From Bellilinea sp034411135 (GTDB lineage: Bacteria > Chloroflexota > Anaerolineae > Anaerolineales > Anaerolineaceae): DNA of 64,000 bases. Under the pieces are notes generated by a model. It was not told the origin of the DNA and ran no database searches. It worked only from the letters and a program-made list of their open reading frames with translations. The stretch covers positions 22,041 to 86,040 of the forward strand of contig DAOUMN010000033.1 of NCBI GenBank assembly GCA_034411135.1, in the 5' to 3' direction. Below, piece after piece: positions 52,851 to 61,716 of this stretch (within the stretch, counting starts at the first letter, position 1; every line of letters starts with the position of its first letter). A program made the position numbers and the translations under genes.

Positions 52851-53639
52851 ATGAGTATTTACGATGAAGTGGCGCGTGTCATTGCTGAAAACAGAGCGGC
52901 TGCCCTGTGCACCATCATCGAAACCAGTGGCTCAACTCCGCGACATGAAGGCAGTAAACTGTTGGTGTTCGAAGATGGCAGTTTCACGGGCACTGTTGGC
53001 GGTGGTGAAGTGGAGAGCCGTGTCATTCGTGAAGCTTTGGAGGCTATTCGCGAAGGAAAAACCCGTTTACTGCGTTACAGTATGGTTGATCCTGCGCAGG
53101 GCGATCCTGGAGTATGTGGAGGTACACTGGAGGTGTATGTGGAGCCAATTTTGCCAAAACCGGTCATGGTCATTATTGGCGGCGGTCATGTAGGTAAAGC
53201 CCTGGCGCATCTGGCAAAGTGGTTGGAGTTCAAAGTAGCAATCTCGGATGACCGGGTCGAATTTTGCAATCCGCAGGCAAATCCGGATGGAGATTTTTTC
53301 TACCCTCTCAAGATGGAAGAACTGCCAATGAAAATGCCAATCAACCCGCGCACTTACCTGGTTTTGACCACACGGGGAAGCAATGTGGATATCGAAGGGT
53401 TGGAACCCTTGCTCAGGACCGATGCGGCATATATCGGCGTAATCGGTTCGAAGCGGCGCTGGTTGACAACTCGCAAAGCGCTGCTGGCAAAAGGCGTCCC
53501 GGAAGATTTGTTGAACAAAGTACATTCTCCAATAGGTATTGAATTAAATGCAGAAACGCCAGAAGAAATTGCTGTCAGCATAATGGCGGAGGTTTTGATG
53601 GTGAAAAACGGCGGCAGCGGCGAACGAATGCGGATCTAA
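52851..53639 (+). CDS. XdhC/CoxI family Mo-cofactor accessory protein
   Basis: A 262-residue XdhC-type protein. The N-terminal XdhC_CoxI domain has CTIIETSGSTPRHEGSKL and FTGTVGGGEVESRVI, and the C-terminal Rossmann domain has IIGGGHVGKALAHLA and later YIGVIGSKRR. XdhC binds mature Mo-cofactor, helps its sulfuration and delivers it to the apo-hydroxylase. In SDMH systems it may handle selenation instead, which is inference. It sits between the two hydroxylases, 19 and 10 bp from its neighbours. Confidence 0.92.
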   Translation: MSIYDEVARVIAENRAAALCTIIETSGSTPRHEGSKLLVFEDGSFTGTVGGGEVESRVIREALEAIREGKTRLLRYSMVDPAQGDPGVCGGTLEVYVEPILPKPVMVIIGGGHVGKALAHLAKWLEFKVAISDDRVEFCNPQANPDGDFFYPLKMEELPMKMPINPRTYLVLTTRGSNVDIEGLEPLLRTDAAYIGVIGSKRRWLTTRKALLAKGVPEDLLNKVHSPIGIELNAETPEEIAVSIMAEVLMVKNGGSGERMRI

Positions 53640-53649
53640 GGAGAAGTTC

Positions 53650-55089
53650 ATGTGGCATAGTGTTTATAGCGCGATACAGATCGAACAGGTGCTTGATATT
53701 CTCGCTGAGAAGAAAGAAAAAGCCAGAATCGTGGCTGGCGCAACAGATTTGATTCTTGAGATTGAACGGGGTGCCCGCCGCGGGATCGAAACGCTGGTGG
53801 ATGTATCGCGAATCCCGGGTCTCGATCAAATTACTCTGGACAAAAATGACTGGATTCATCTGGGACCGCTGGTTACCCATAACCATTGTGTAGCGTCGCG
53901 GTTGATCGTTGAGCGCGCCTTTCCGCTTGCCCAAGCCGCCTGGGAGGTGGGATCACCGCAAATTCGCAACCGTGGCACCATCGCGGGCAACCTGATCACG
54001 GCATCGCCTGCTAATGATACGATTACGCCGTTGATGGCGCTGGGAGCGCGCGTTACGCTACAATCCAGGCGGGGAAGCCGGGTGCTGCCATTGGAACAAT
54101 TCTATCTCGGTGTGCGTAAGGTTGACCTGGATGCGGATGAAATGATGGTAGATATCGCATTCCCGGCGCTAACACCAAGCCAGCGCGGGATATTTATAAA
54201 GTATGCTCTGCGCCGCGCGCAAGCGATTTCGTTGGTCAATGCAGCTGTGATTCTATCCTTCGAAGGTGAAAGGGTCGCCAACGCAAAAATCACTCTTGGC
54301 GCAGTTGCCCCTACCATCATTCATGCTGTGGATGCGGAAACCTATCTGGTAGGTAATACGCTGAACGAAATGACAATCGAAGAAACAGCCCAGCTGGCAA
54401 TGCAGGCTGCACGACCGATTTCGGATGTGCGTGGTTCCGCGCTATATCGTAAGCGAATGGTCGCGGTCATTACCCGTAGAGGGCTGAAAGCAATCGCTGC
54501 CAACGACGAGCGGCACACCTTTCCACAATCTCCGGTTCTATTATGGGGAGGCGATCATTTTCCAAAGCCCGCTTTACACGATGCCGTATATCATCAGATG
54601 GGCACGTTAATCGAAACAACTATCAATGGAAAAAAGATTAAAGTTGCTACTGGTCAGGATAAAACCCTGTTGCGATTTTTACGTGAAGATGTTGGGCTGG
54701 TGGGCAGTAAGGAGGGCTGTGCGGAGGGTGAGTGCGGCGCATGCACGGTTTTCCTGGACGGTATAGCGGTGATGAGTTGTATGGTGCCGGCGACACGAGC
54801 ACACCAGGCAGAAATCGTTACAGTGGAAGGACTGGCGGGTGAAACTGGACTGCATCCGGTGCAGCAAGCGTTCGTCAATGATGGCGCAGTTCAGTGTGGT
54901 TACTGCACCCCGGGTTTCTTGATGGCAGCCGCGAAGCTGCTGGAAGAACGGCCCATGCCGACTCAAGAAGAAATCAAACAAGCACTGACAGGTAACCTAT
55001 GCCGTTGTACGGGTTACTATAAAATTATACAAGCAGTGGAAAATGCAGCTCAATTGAGCAGACAGAGAGGGAATGGCAATGTCCAATAA
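53650..55089 (+). CDS. Fused FAD and [2Fe-2S] subunit of a second Mo hydroxylase
   Basis: A 479-residue fusion in the order FAD domain then Fe-S domain. The FAD part (1-295) has AGATDLILEIERG and IRNRGTIAGNLITASPAND. The Fe-S part (317-479) has Cys357, Cys362, Cys365, Cys377 and Cys416, Cys419, Cys451, Cys453. In E. coli XdhABC these are separate proteins (XdhB and XdhC). Here they are joined, whereas the other hydroxylase in the locus joins Fe-S to the Mo domain instead. Its last 11 bp overlap the small membrane-protein gene that follows. Confidence 0.93.
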   Translation: MWHSVYSAIQIEQVLDILAEKKEKARIVAGATDLILEIERGARRGIETLVDVSRIPGLDQITLDKNDWIHLGPLVTHNHCVASRLIVERAFPLAQAAWEVGSPQIRNRGTIAGNLITASPANDTITPLMALGARVTLQSRRGSRVLPLEQFYLGVRKVDLDADEMMVDIAFPALTPSQRGIFIKYALRRAQAISLVNAAVILSFEGERVANAKITLGAVAPTIIHAVDAETYLVGNTLNEMTIEETAQLAMQAARPISDVRGSALYRKRMVAVITRRGLKAIAANDERHTFPQSPVLLWGGDHFPKPALHDAVYHQMGTLIETTINGKKIKVATGQDKTLLRFLREDVGLVGSKEGCAEGECGACTVFLDGIAVMSCMVPATRAHQAEIVTVEGLAGETGLHPVQQAFVNDGAVQCGYCTPGFLMAAAKLLEERPMPTQEEIKQALTGNLCRCTGYYKIIQAVENAAQLSRQRGNGNVQ

Positions 55090-55456
55090 GTATGGTTCCT
55101 ACCAGCAAAAACAACAGGAAGCCATTCGGGAAGCACGCAATTATGTTCACCCGATCTGGCGGGGGGTGGGGTTCTTGTTGATGATCATCACACCGGTTAT
55201 GGGCTATTTCGGGGCATTGGTCTTAATTGACGAAAATACCAAACGAAAATGGTTCACCATTCCACCGGAATTCATTGCACCGGGACAAGACCCAATGCTG
55301 TACATGAAGATTGGGCTGACGATCCTGCTTGCTTTTCTGTTGTATTTTGTTTTTCAACTGATCAGCATGATTTTACTGCGCGTGTTTGGTCAGTCACGTT
55401 ATGGCCCATTTGATATCCCCGCTGTCGGGTACCGTGGTAAAAAGTATAAACGCTGA
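55079..55456 (+). CDS. Small two-helix membrane protein inside the hydroxylase operon
   Basis: About 125 residues from the ATG at 55079 (GAGAGG 8 bp upstream; ATG 55073 is also in frame but sits 2 bp from that site). It has a basic, glutamine-rich N-terminus, a helix at about 31-51, a periplasmic or outside loop with PPEFIAPG, a second helix at about 78-103, and a basic C-terminal tail (GYRGKKYKR). I know no family. It lies between the FAD/Fe-S subunit and the Mo subunit of the second hydroxylase, overlapping the former and 24 bp before the latter. It could anchor the enzyme to the membrane or pass electrons to quinone, but it has no redox motif. Confidence 0.65.
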   Translation: MSNKYGSYQQKQQEAIREARNYVHPIWRGVGFLLMIITPVMGYFGALVLIDENTKRKWFTIPPEFIAPGQDPMLYMKIGLTILLAFLLYFVFQLISMILLRVFGQSRYGPFDIPAVGYRGKKYKR

Positions 55457-55480
55457 TTTCGCACTTTAGGAGATTTTCTA

Positions 55481-57697
55481 ATGGCAATTGTTGGAGAATC
55501 GGTAATCCGAATTGATGCAGTTGGTAAGGTAACCGGCGAAACGCAATATCCGGGCGATATCAATTTACCCAACCAGGCTTACATGAAAATCCTGTTTTCC
55601 AACCGCCCGCATGCGGTAGTTAAGCGGATTGACACCTCGAACGCTGAAAAGATGGATGGCGTGTTGGCTGTGTTCACCGCGAAGGACGTGCCCAACAATG
55701 AGTATGGGTTAATTTTTCCAGATCAGCCGGTTTTATGCGGTCCAGGATCAAACAAGCCATTTGGCGACCGGGTGCGTTTCATCGGGGATCAAGTGGCGTT
55801 GGTTGTGGCGGAAAGCGAACAAATTGCTGCCAAAGCCTGTGATCAAATTGATGTGGAGTACGAAGATTTACCGGTGGTGACGAATGTACTGGCGGCAATG
55901 AGGGAAGATTCTGTGCAAATTCATCCAGACCGAGACTCAAATGTACTGATTCATTACCGTGTCCGCAAAGGTGATGTGAACTCCGCATTTGAGCAGGCTG
56001 AAGTGATCGTTGAAGGCGTATACGACACCCCCGCCCAGGAACATGCCTATTTGCAGCCCGAAGCCGGTTTGAGTTATATCGACGATGAGGGGCGGGTGAC
56101 CGTGATCGTTGGTGGTCAGTGGACGCATGAGGATCGTGAACAAATCGCTCATGCGCTCAACCTGCCCGAAGAGAGGGTACGGGTAATTTACCCGGCAATT
56201 GGCGGCGCATTCGGCGGGCGGGAAGATATGTCAGTGCAGATTGTGTTGGCACTGGCAGCCTGGCGTTTGCACCAGAAAGGGATTAACCGTCCGGTCAAAA
56301 TCATTTGGAGCCGGGAAGAGTCGATTATTGGGCATCATAAACGCCATCCCTACCATATTCGTGCCCGCTGGGGAGCTGACCGTGATGGAAAACTGCTGGC
56401 AGCGGAAGTGGAGGTGATCGCCGACGGTGGGGCGTATGCGTATACATCCACGAAAGTTTTAGGTAATGCAACCTTGATGTGTACCGGACCGTATCTGATT
56501 CCAAATGTTAAGGTCGATTCGTATGTTGTTTACACCAACAACATTCCGAACGGGGCATTTCGTGGGTTCGGCGGTCCTCAGGGTGCTTTTGCGGCGGAAA
56601 TGCAAATGAACAAACTGGCGGATGCTCTTGGCATCGATCCAGTTGAGATTCGCATGCGCAATTTGCTGGATGAAGGCGATTTGCTCTCCGTGGGTACTCC
56701 GCTGCCCAAAGGGGTGAGTATCAAAAAAGTGGTCGCAGAGTGTGCCCTGGCTGCCGGTTGGGTTAAGGATCAGCAAGGCTTCCATCGTCCACAGGGATTT
56801 GCATTGGCGACCGATCATTCCAACCTGCGGCGCGGTATTGGTTTTGCCTGCTCGTTCAAGAATGTTGGTTTTTCCTTTGGCGCTCCGGAGAATTGTTGGG
56901 CAATTGTTGAACTTCATGGGGCGGCAGAAATCGAGAAGGCGATTCTTTATCACGCCTCAGCGGAAGTTGGTCAAGGGACGCACACCGTGATGGTGCAAAT
57001 GGCTGCTGAAGCGCTGGCATTGCCGCTCGAAAAAATTGAACTGGTGGCTTCGGATACAGCACTCACCAAGAACTCTGGCAGTGTTTCCGCATCACGGATG
57101 ACGTTTATGTCTGGAAACGCGATTCGCGGAGCCGCTGCGCTGGCGTTGGAAAAGTGGCACAACGAAGAACGACCTGCACGGGCGGAATACCAATATCGCC
57201 CACCCAGGACCACGCCATACGATTCGGAAACCGGAAAATCCGAACCGAACTTTGCCTATGGATATGTTGCCGAAGCGGTGGATCTTGAGGTTGATATCGA
57301 AACCGGTCAAATACATCTCGTAAATGTCATTTGCGCCGATGATGTTGGCAAGGCGGTTAATCCGCAACAGGTGCAAGGGCAAATCGAGGGAGCGGTTGTC
57401 CAGGCGGCAGGTTATGCTGTGTTAGAGAATTTCATTCAGCAAGAAGGTCAGGTATTGACCAAGACACTCTCAACCTATCTGATCCCGACTATTTTGGACA
57501 TTCCGGAGCGAGTCGAATCGCTGATTTTGGAATACGCCGATCCAATCGGTCCGTGGGGTGCTCGCGGAATGGGCGAAATGCCGTATCTTCCATTTGCACC
57601 AGCCGTTGGGGCTGCCATTCATGCCGCAACTGGCAAGTGGTATGACCGCTTCCCTTATACGCCGGAACGAATTCTGTTCGGTCTGGAAGAGGTGTGA
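55481..57697 (+). CDS. xdhA: Molybdopterin-binding subunit of the second Mo hydroxylase (XdhA-like)
   Basis: A 738-residue XdhA-type subunit. The marks are PAIGGAFGGREDM, GAFRGFGGPQGAFAAE (cofactor loop), AEVGQGTHTVMVQMAAE, SASRMTFMSG, and the likely catalytic Glu699 in GARGMGEMPY. The GGAFGG and GAFRGFG loops are those of xanthine-dehydrogenase-like enzymes, not of CO dehydrogenase. It pairs with the fused FAD/Fe-S gene upstream. The length is normal for a stand-alone Mo subunit. The substrate cannot be read; purines are the family favourite. Confidence 0.93.
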   Translation: MAIVGESVIRIDAVGKVTGETQYPGDINLPNQAYMKILFSNRPHAVVKRIDTSNAEKMDGVLAVFTAKDVPNNEYGLIFPDQPVLCGPGSNKPFGDRVRFIGDQVALVVAESEQIAAKACDQIDVEYEDLPVVTNVLAAMREDSVQIHPDRDSNVLIHYRVRKGDVNSAFEQAEVIVEGVYDTPAQEHAYLQPEAGLSYIDDEGRVTVIVGGQWTHEDREQIAHALNLPEERVRVIYPAIGGAFGGREDMSVQIVLALAAWRLHQKGINRPVKIIWSREESIIGHHKRHPYHIRARWGADRDGKLLAAEVEVIADGGAYAYTSTKVLGNATLMCTGPYLIPNVKVDSYVVYTNNIPNGAFRGFGGPQGAFAAEMQMNKLADALGIDPVEIRMRNLLDEGDLLSVGTPLPKGVSIKKVVAECALAAGWVKDQQGFHRPQGFALATDHSNLRRGIGFACSFKNVGFSFGAPENCWAIVELHGAAEIEKAILYHASAEVGQGTHTVMVQMAAEALALPLEKIELVASDTALTKNSGSVSASRMTFMSGNAIRGAAALALEKWHNEERPARAEYQYRPPRTTPYDSETGKSEPNFAYGYVAEAVDLEVDIETGQIHLVNVICADDVGKAVNPQQVQGQIEGAVVQAAGYAVLENFIQQEGQVLTKTLSTYLIPTILDIPERVESLILEYADPIGPWGARGMGEMPYLPFAPAVGAAIHAATGKWYDRFPYTPERILFGLEEV

Positions 57698-57713
57698 TTT
57701 TGGGCGGGCTTGA

Positions 57714-58532
57714 ATGAGTCTACGAGTGGTAATCCGCGGCGGCGGAGATTTGGGAAGCGGTGTAGGGTTGCGCTTGCAGCGGGCGGGTGCACAGGTGCTG
57801 GTTTGCGAGCTACCCCAGCCGCTGGTTGTCCGCCGTTACGTTTCATTTGCGGAAGCGGTGTTCAGCGGAGAGACCCTGGTTGAGGAGGTGCCTGCTAGGC
57901 TGTGCCGTGAGCGTGAGGAAGTATTGGGACTTCTGGAAACGAACAAGGTAGCTGTGTTGGTTGACCCGTTTGCTGAATGCCTGAATTGGATAGAGACGGA
58001 CGTGCTGGTTGATTGCCGACTGCGAAAAGCACCACCGGATTTGGGTATCGATGCTGCCAATCTTGTTGTTGGGCTGGGTCCTGGTTTTATTGCAGGAGTG
58101 AATTGCCATGCGGTGGTGGAAACAAAGCGCGGTGCGACCCTAGGACGGGTCTACTGGCATGGAACATCTGAAGCTGATACACGCATCCCGGAGGGGGTGA
58201 ACGGGTTTGTCGAAGAACGTGTGCTGCGCGCTCCTCAAGCAGGCGCTTTCAAGTCAGCGGTGCATATTTGTGATTTTGTCAATCGTGGTCAGGTTGTTGG
58301 TCAAGTTGGCGATTCGCTCATCCTGGCGGCTTTCGATGGTGTTGTACGTGGATTGGTGGCAGATGGGTTGATGGTGGAAGCGGGGATGAAAGTAGGTGAT
58401 ATCGACCCGCGCAGCGATCCCCGACTGTGTAGCCTGGTTTCCGACAAGGCGCTGGCTGTGGGAGGTGGCGTTCTGGAAGCGATCCTTGCCAAGCCGGAAA
58501 TGCGCCGCCGGTTGTGTAATTGCCCAGCATGA
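57714..58532 (+). CDS. yqeB: YqeB-type selenium-dependent Mo-cofactor protein
   Basis: A 272-residue EF2563/YqeB protein. It starts VVIRGGGDLGSGVGLRLQRAG, has CELPQPLVVRRYVSFAEAV, then LVVGLGPGFIAGVNCHAV, ERVLRAPQAGAFKS, and ends DKALAVGGGVLEAI. YqeB occurs with selD in genomes with selenium-dependent molybdenum hydroxylases and is thought to help make or insert the labile selenium cofactor. It is the best marker that this locus is of SDMH type. selD is not in the window. The stop overlaps the next start (ATGA). Confidence 0.92.
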   Translation: MSLRVVIRGGGDLGSGVGLRLQRAGAQVLVCELPQPLVVRRYVSFAEAVFSGETLVEEVPARLCREREEVLGLLETNKVAVLVDPFAECLNWIETDVLVDCRLRKAPPDLGIDAANLVVGLGPGFIAGVNCHAVVETKRGATLGRVYWHGTSEADTRIPEGVNGFVEERVLRAPQAGAFKSAVHICDFVNRGQVVGQVGDSLILAAFDGVVRGLVADGLMVEAGMKVGDIDPRSDPRLCSLVSDKALAVGGGVLEAILAKPEMRRRLCNCPA

Positions 58533-59866
58533 ACCTTCGCGATTCGCTTCGAATTCATTCGGGATCGAGACTTGCATTGGTTGGCAGCGGTGGGAAGACG
58601 ACCTTGTTGTTCAACCTGGCGCGCGAAATTCGTGCTCCGGTTGTTCTTTCAACAACAACCCACTTGAGCGTAGATGAGCTTGGGTTAGCTGACCGGCATT
58701 GGGTGGTTGAGAACAAGCGGGATGTTGAACGAGCGTTTTCTCAGTTAACTGATGAAATATTGTTGTTGACCGGTGCGGTGAATGAACAGGGCAACCGGGT
58801 TCGTGGTCTTTCAGATGATCAATTGTTGGTGGTTAAACAACACTGTGATGCACTGGATTTGCCTTTTTTAATAGAAGCCGATGGATCGCGCCGCTTACCA
58901 CTTAAAGCGCCTGGAGAGCACGAGCCGGCTATCCCTGGCTGGGTCAATCAGGTGGTTGTCTTGGTTGGGTTATCGGCAATTGGGCAGCCACTTGACGATA
59001 AGATCGTGTTTCGGTCAGAGCAGTTTGCTGTGTTGTGTGCGGCTAAATACGGCATACCGATTACACTCGAAATTCTGACAGACTACTTGCTCCATGCACA
59101 CGGAGGATTGAAAAATATCCCGCCAAACGCGTTGCGAAGTGTTTTTTTCAACCAGCTGGATGCTCAATCGATTAGCACAGAAAGTCTGCAGGTTTGTTCA
59201 AGCCGATTGCTGAAACGATATGATCAGGTAGTTTGGGGTTCTGCCGCGGCTTCTAACGAGCAGGAGCGTGTGACTGTGCGCGATGAGCCAATCGCGGGTA
59301 TTATCCTGGCTGCCGGTGCGTCAAGCCGTTTCGGACGCCCCAAACCATTGCTCGAATGGCATGAACAGCCTTTCATCCGGCATGTTGTTCTGAGATGCAT
59401 GCATACCGGATTGCAGCCGGTCGTGGTTGTGGTGGGCGAAGAATATACTAAAATTCGGGCGGTGATCGAGGATTTGGGGGCGCTAATTATTCCCAATCTT
59501 GATTGGTGTAACGGGTTGAGCCAGTCGATCAAAGCTGGTTTAGCAGCTTTACCCAGACGGGTTGGAGGCGCGCTGTTTTTGATGAGTGATGTTCCTCAAT
59601 TGCCGGCAGCTTTGATCGAGACTTTACTCATGAAAAAGCGCCAAGACACAGCGCTCATCCTTGCACCACGAACCGGGGAAGGATATGCTAATCCAGTCTT
59701 GTTCGATTACAGTTGCTTCGGTGACCTTATGAGCCTGAGTGGTGATCGGGGAGGTAAAGCGTTATTTCAGCGCTATACCGTGAAAGATATTCCCTGGGCA
59801 AATGCACAGGATCTGCGCGACATCGACACGCCTGCGGATTACGATTGGCTGTTGAAGTGGAGGTAG
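58529..59866 (+). CDS. yqeC: YqeC-MocA fusion protein
   Basis: About 445 residues from the ATG at 58529. Residues 1-235 are YqeC, with the P-loop-like GSGGKTTL (19-26), STTTHL, IEADGSRRLPLKAP (115-128) and VGLSAIGQPL. Residues 253-445 are a MocA/MobA-like nucleotidyltransferase, with LAAGASSRFGRPKPLL (260-275), a NGLSQSIKAGL loop and LMSDVPQLP. YqeC belongs to SDMH cofactor handling and MocA makes molybdopterin cytosine dinucleotide. In E. coli they are separate genes (yqeC and ygfJ). The fusion links selenium handling and nucleotide attachment in one chain. A second MocA gene follows 4 bp later. Confidence 0.9.
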   Translation: MNLRDSLRIHSGSRLALVGSGGKTTLLFNLAREIRAPVVLSTTTHLSVDELGLADRHWVVENKRDVERAFSQLTDEILLLTGAVNEQGNRVRGLSDDQLLVVKQHCDALDLPFLIEADGSRRLPLKAPGEHEPAIPGWVNQVVVLVGLSAIGQPLDDKIVFRSEQFAVLCAAKYGIPITLEILTDYLLHAHGGLKNIPPNALRSVFFNQLDAQSISTESLQVCSSRLLKRYDQVVWGSAAASNEQERVTVRDEPIAGIILAAGASSRFGRPKPLLEWHEQPFIRHVVLRCMHTGLQPVVVVVGEEYTKIRAVIEDLGALIIPNLDWCNGLSQSIKAGLAALPRRVGGALFLMSDVPQLPAALIETLLMKKRQDTALILAPRTGEGYANPVLFDYSCFGDLMSLSGDRGGKALFQRYTVKDIPWANAQDLRDIDTPADYDWLLKWR

Positions 59867-59870
59867 AAAT

Positions 59871-60491
59871 TTGCGCGTAGCCGATGTGGTTGCGATTGTA
59901 TTAGCAGCGGGAATGTCCACACGAATGGGCGCGCCTAAGATGTTGCTGCCATGGAAGGACTCAACCGTAATCCAGGCGGTATTATCTGCGCTTCACGCTG
60001 CCGGGATTGAAAACATCATTGTCGTGCTGGGCGCGGCTGAAAAAGAAATTTCCGATTTGCTCAAACAGCTACCCATGAATGTCCTAACAGCATCTAATCC
60101 GAATTATCAAAATGGCGAAATGACCGATTCGATCAAAGTTGGTGTGGCGGCAGCGCCCGTGAATGCCCGGGCAGCGTTGATTGCCTTGGGGGATCAGCCG
60201 CAAATCGAGGTTGAAACTATTCGCGCCATTCTCCTCCGATATACACAAAAGCGCAGCTCGCTGATTGTGCCTAGTTACCAAATGCGTCGCGGTCATCCCT
60301 GGTTGGTAGATCGAGCGCTGTGGTCGGATTTATTCTCTTTGAGCCCGCAATTTACCATGCGGGATTTTATGCACAAGTACAGCGAAAAAATTGACTACTT
60401 GGTGGTGGATACGGCAACTATTCTTCAAGATTTGGATACCCCTGAAGAGTATGCCCGTTTTCGTTCCGAGGGGGATCAGGGGGCGGATTGA
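59871..60491 (+). CDS. mocA: MocA-like molybdopterin cytidylyltransferase
   Basis: A 206-residue NTP-transferase with TTG start (GGAGG about 8 bp upstream, inside the end of the previous gene). LAAGMSTRMGAPKMLLPW (11-28), NGEMTDSIKVGV, ALGDQPQIEVETI and LDTPEEYARF match the MocA/YgfJ family. It transfers CMP to molybdopterin to form the MCD cofactor used by many hydroxylases. With the MocA part of the preceding fusion, the locus encodes two such domains. Its last 16 bp overlap the convergent S41 protease gene. Confidence 0.92.
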   Translation: MRVADVVAIVLAAGMSTRMGAPKMLLPWKDSTVIQAVLSALHAAGIENIIVVLGAAEKEISDLLKQLPMNVLTASNPNYQNGEMTDSIKVGVAAAPVNARAALIALGDQPQIEVETIRAILLRYTQKRSSLIVPSYQMRRGHPWLVDRALWSDLFSLSPQFTMRDFMHKYSEKIDYLVVDTATILQDLDTPEEYARFRSEGDQGAD

Positions 60492-61678
60492 CCTTGCCCG
60501 GATAATGCTCCAAAAGTGGCTTGCAGGTAACGTTGGTTAATTGTATCGGCGGGATCATTGTCAATCCAGATGTCCGGAAGAATACCGTGATCTTTGACTG
60601 GTGGTTCAAGTCCTGGAATTGACCAACGCGCTGAGGTGACGTGCAGAGAGGAGCCATCCTGCAGGTCGAAGACCAGTTGAATGCTATCCTTGCCAAAGGA
60701 GGGGGTGCCGATGGTTATTGTTCGCTGGCGAGCTTTGAGTGCACCGGCGACAATTTCGGCTGCGCTGGCAGTGCCGTTGTTTATCCAAACCACCAGCGGC
60801 AGACCAGTAAAATCGCCATCCCGCTCGGCAGAAAGGGTTTGGGCGACTCTACCGCGGTATTGTTGTTCGAGGATGGCATCCCCCTTGTGGAGGAATAAGC
60901 GTGCGATATTTACACCGGCATCCACCAAACCACCGGAATTGTTCCTCAAATCGAGAATAAAGAATTGTGCACCCTGGCTGCTTAAGTCGCGAATGGCGTT
61001 TGAAATTTCCTCCGCTGTAGAGGCTGCAATGATATTAATTTGAACAATTCCAAAGGTTGGATTGTCCGCCGTCAGATTCCAGGTGACCGAGGGCAGGGCG
61101 ATTTCTTTGCGTCTGACCTTGAAAGTGGTTTCTTCATTGTCCGGTGGACGGATAATCACGATTTCTACGCTTGAGCCGCTCTCACCCCGCAAGGCGGCGA
61201 GAACAATGTCTCGCGGGGTATTCGATAGTATCTCAATTTTATCAACCCGGACCAGGATATCACCATCCCTAATCCCGGCATCTCGGGCTGGTGAATCTGG
61301 AAAAGGGAACAGGCGGTATCGGCTATCCGCATCTTGCTCAACCCGCGCCCCAATTCCTCCAAATCTGCCCTGCAACTGGTTAGATTGCAATTCGTGTTGT
61401 GGAGGTTCGACCAGTACGGTATGTGGATCGTTGTATGCCTGAAGAAGTCCGCGGATCAGACCGTATTCGATTTTCGATTGTTCTGGCAATGGTGAAAGAC
61501 CGTACTGCTCTAGGAGGCGATAAGCCTGGTCGAACAGTGGGTATTGGGATTTAGAAAACAAAAACGAATGGTCATTGAACCAGTAACCAGCCAGAAACGA
61601 AAAAGCCACTAATAACAGCAATCCAAGCGCAATAAGCACTGAGATGAAGAGAGAGAATCGTTTCAGATTATGGTTCAT
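60476..61678 (-). CDS. S41 family C-terminal processing protease
   Basis: A 400-residue protease. An N-terminal membrane anchor (about 8-31) is followed by a helical domain, a PDZ domain (about 105-190, with GGIGARV and ARDAGIRDGDILVRVD), and the S41 domain with LDLRNNSGGLVDAG, Ser305 in NGTASAAEIVAGAL and Lys330 in GTPSFGK, the Ser/Lys dyad of CtpA-like enzymes. It would process or degrade extracytoplasmic proteins. It is convergent with the second mocA gene and divergent from the class IV aminotransferase. Confidence 0.93.
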   Translation of the reverse strand: MNHNLKRFSLFISVLIALGLLLLVAFSFLAGYWFNDHSFLFSKSQYPLFDQAYRLLEQYGLSPLPEQSKIEYGLIRGLLQAYNDPHTVLVEPPQHELQSNQLQGRFGGIGARVEQDADSRYRLFPFPDSPARDAGIRDGDILVRVDKIEILSNTPRDIVLAALRGESGSSVEIVIIRPPDNEETTFKVRRKEIALPSVTWNLTADNPTFGIVQINIIAASTAEEISNAIRDLSSQGAQFFILDLRNNSGGLVDAGVNIARLFLHKGDAILEQQYRGRVAQTLSAERDGDFTGLPLVVWINNGTASAAEIVAGALKARQRTITIGTPSFGKDSIQLVFDLQDGSSLHVTSARWSIPGLEPPVKDHGILPDIWIDNDPADTINQRYLQATFGALSGQGQSAP

Positions 61679-61716
61679 ATCGTTGTACCTTATCTATTGA
61701 TTCTAAATCATAAGAG

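Noticed and set aside
49787..57697. CO dehydrogenase (CoxL-type) assignment for the Mo subunits
   Set aside because: The active-site loops read GAFRGYG and GAFRGFG. The AYRCSFR loop with the Cys that binds Cu in form I CoxL is absent, and yqeB/yqeC/ssnA point to an SDMH locus.
43499..60491. Selenocysteine-encoding in-frame TGA in the hydroxylases
   Set aside because: All frames run through without internal stop codons. SDMH enzymes carry selenium as a labile cofactor, so none is expected.
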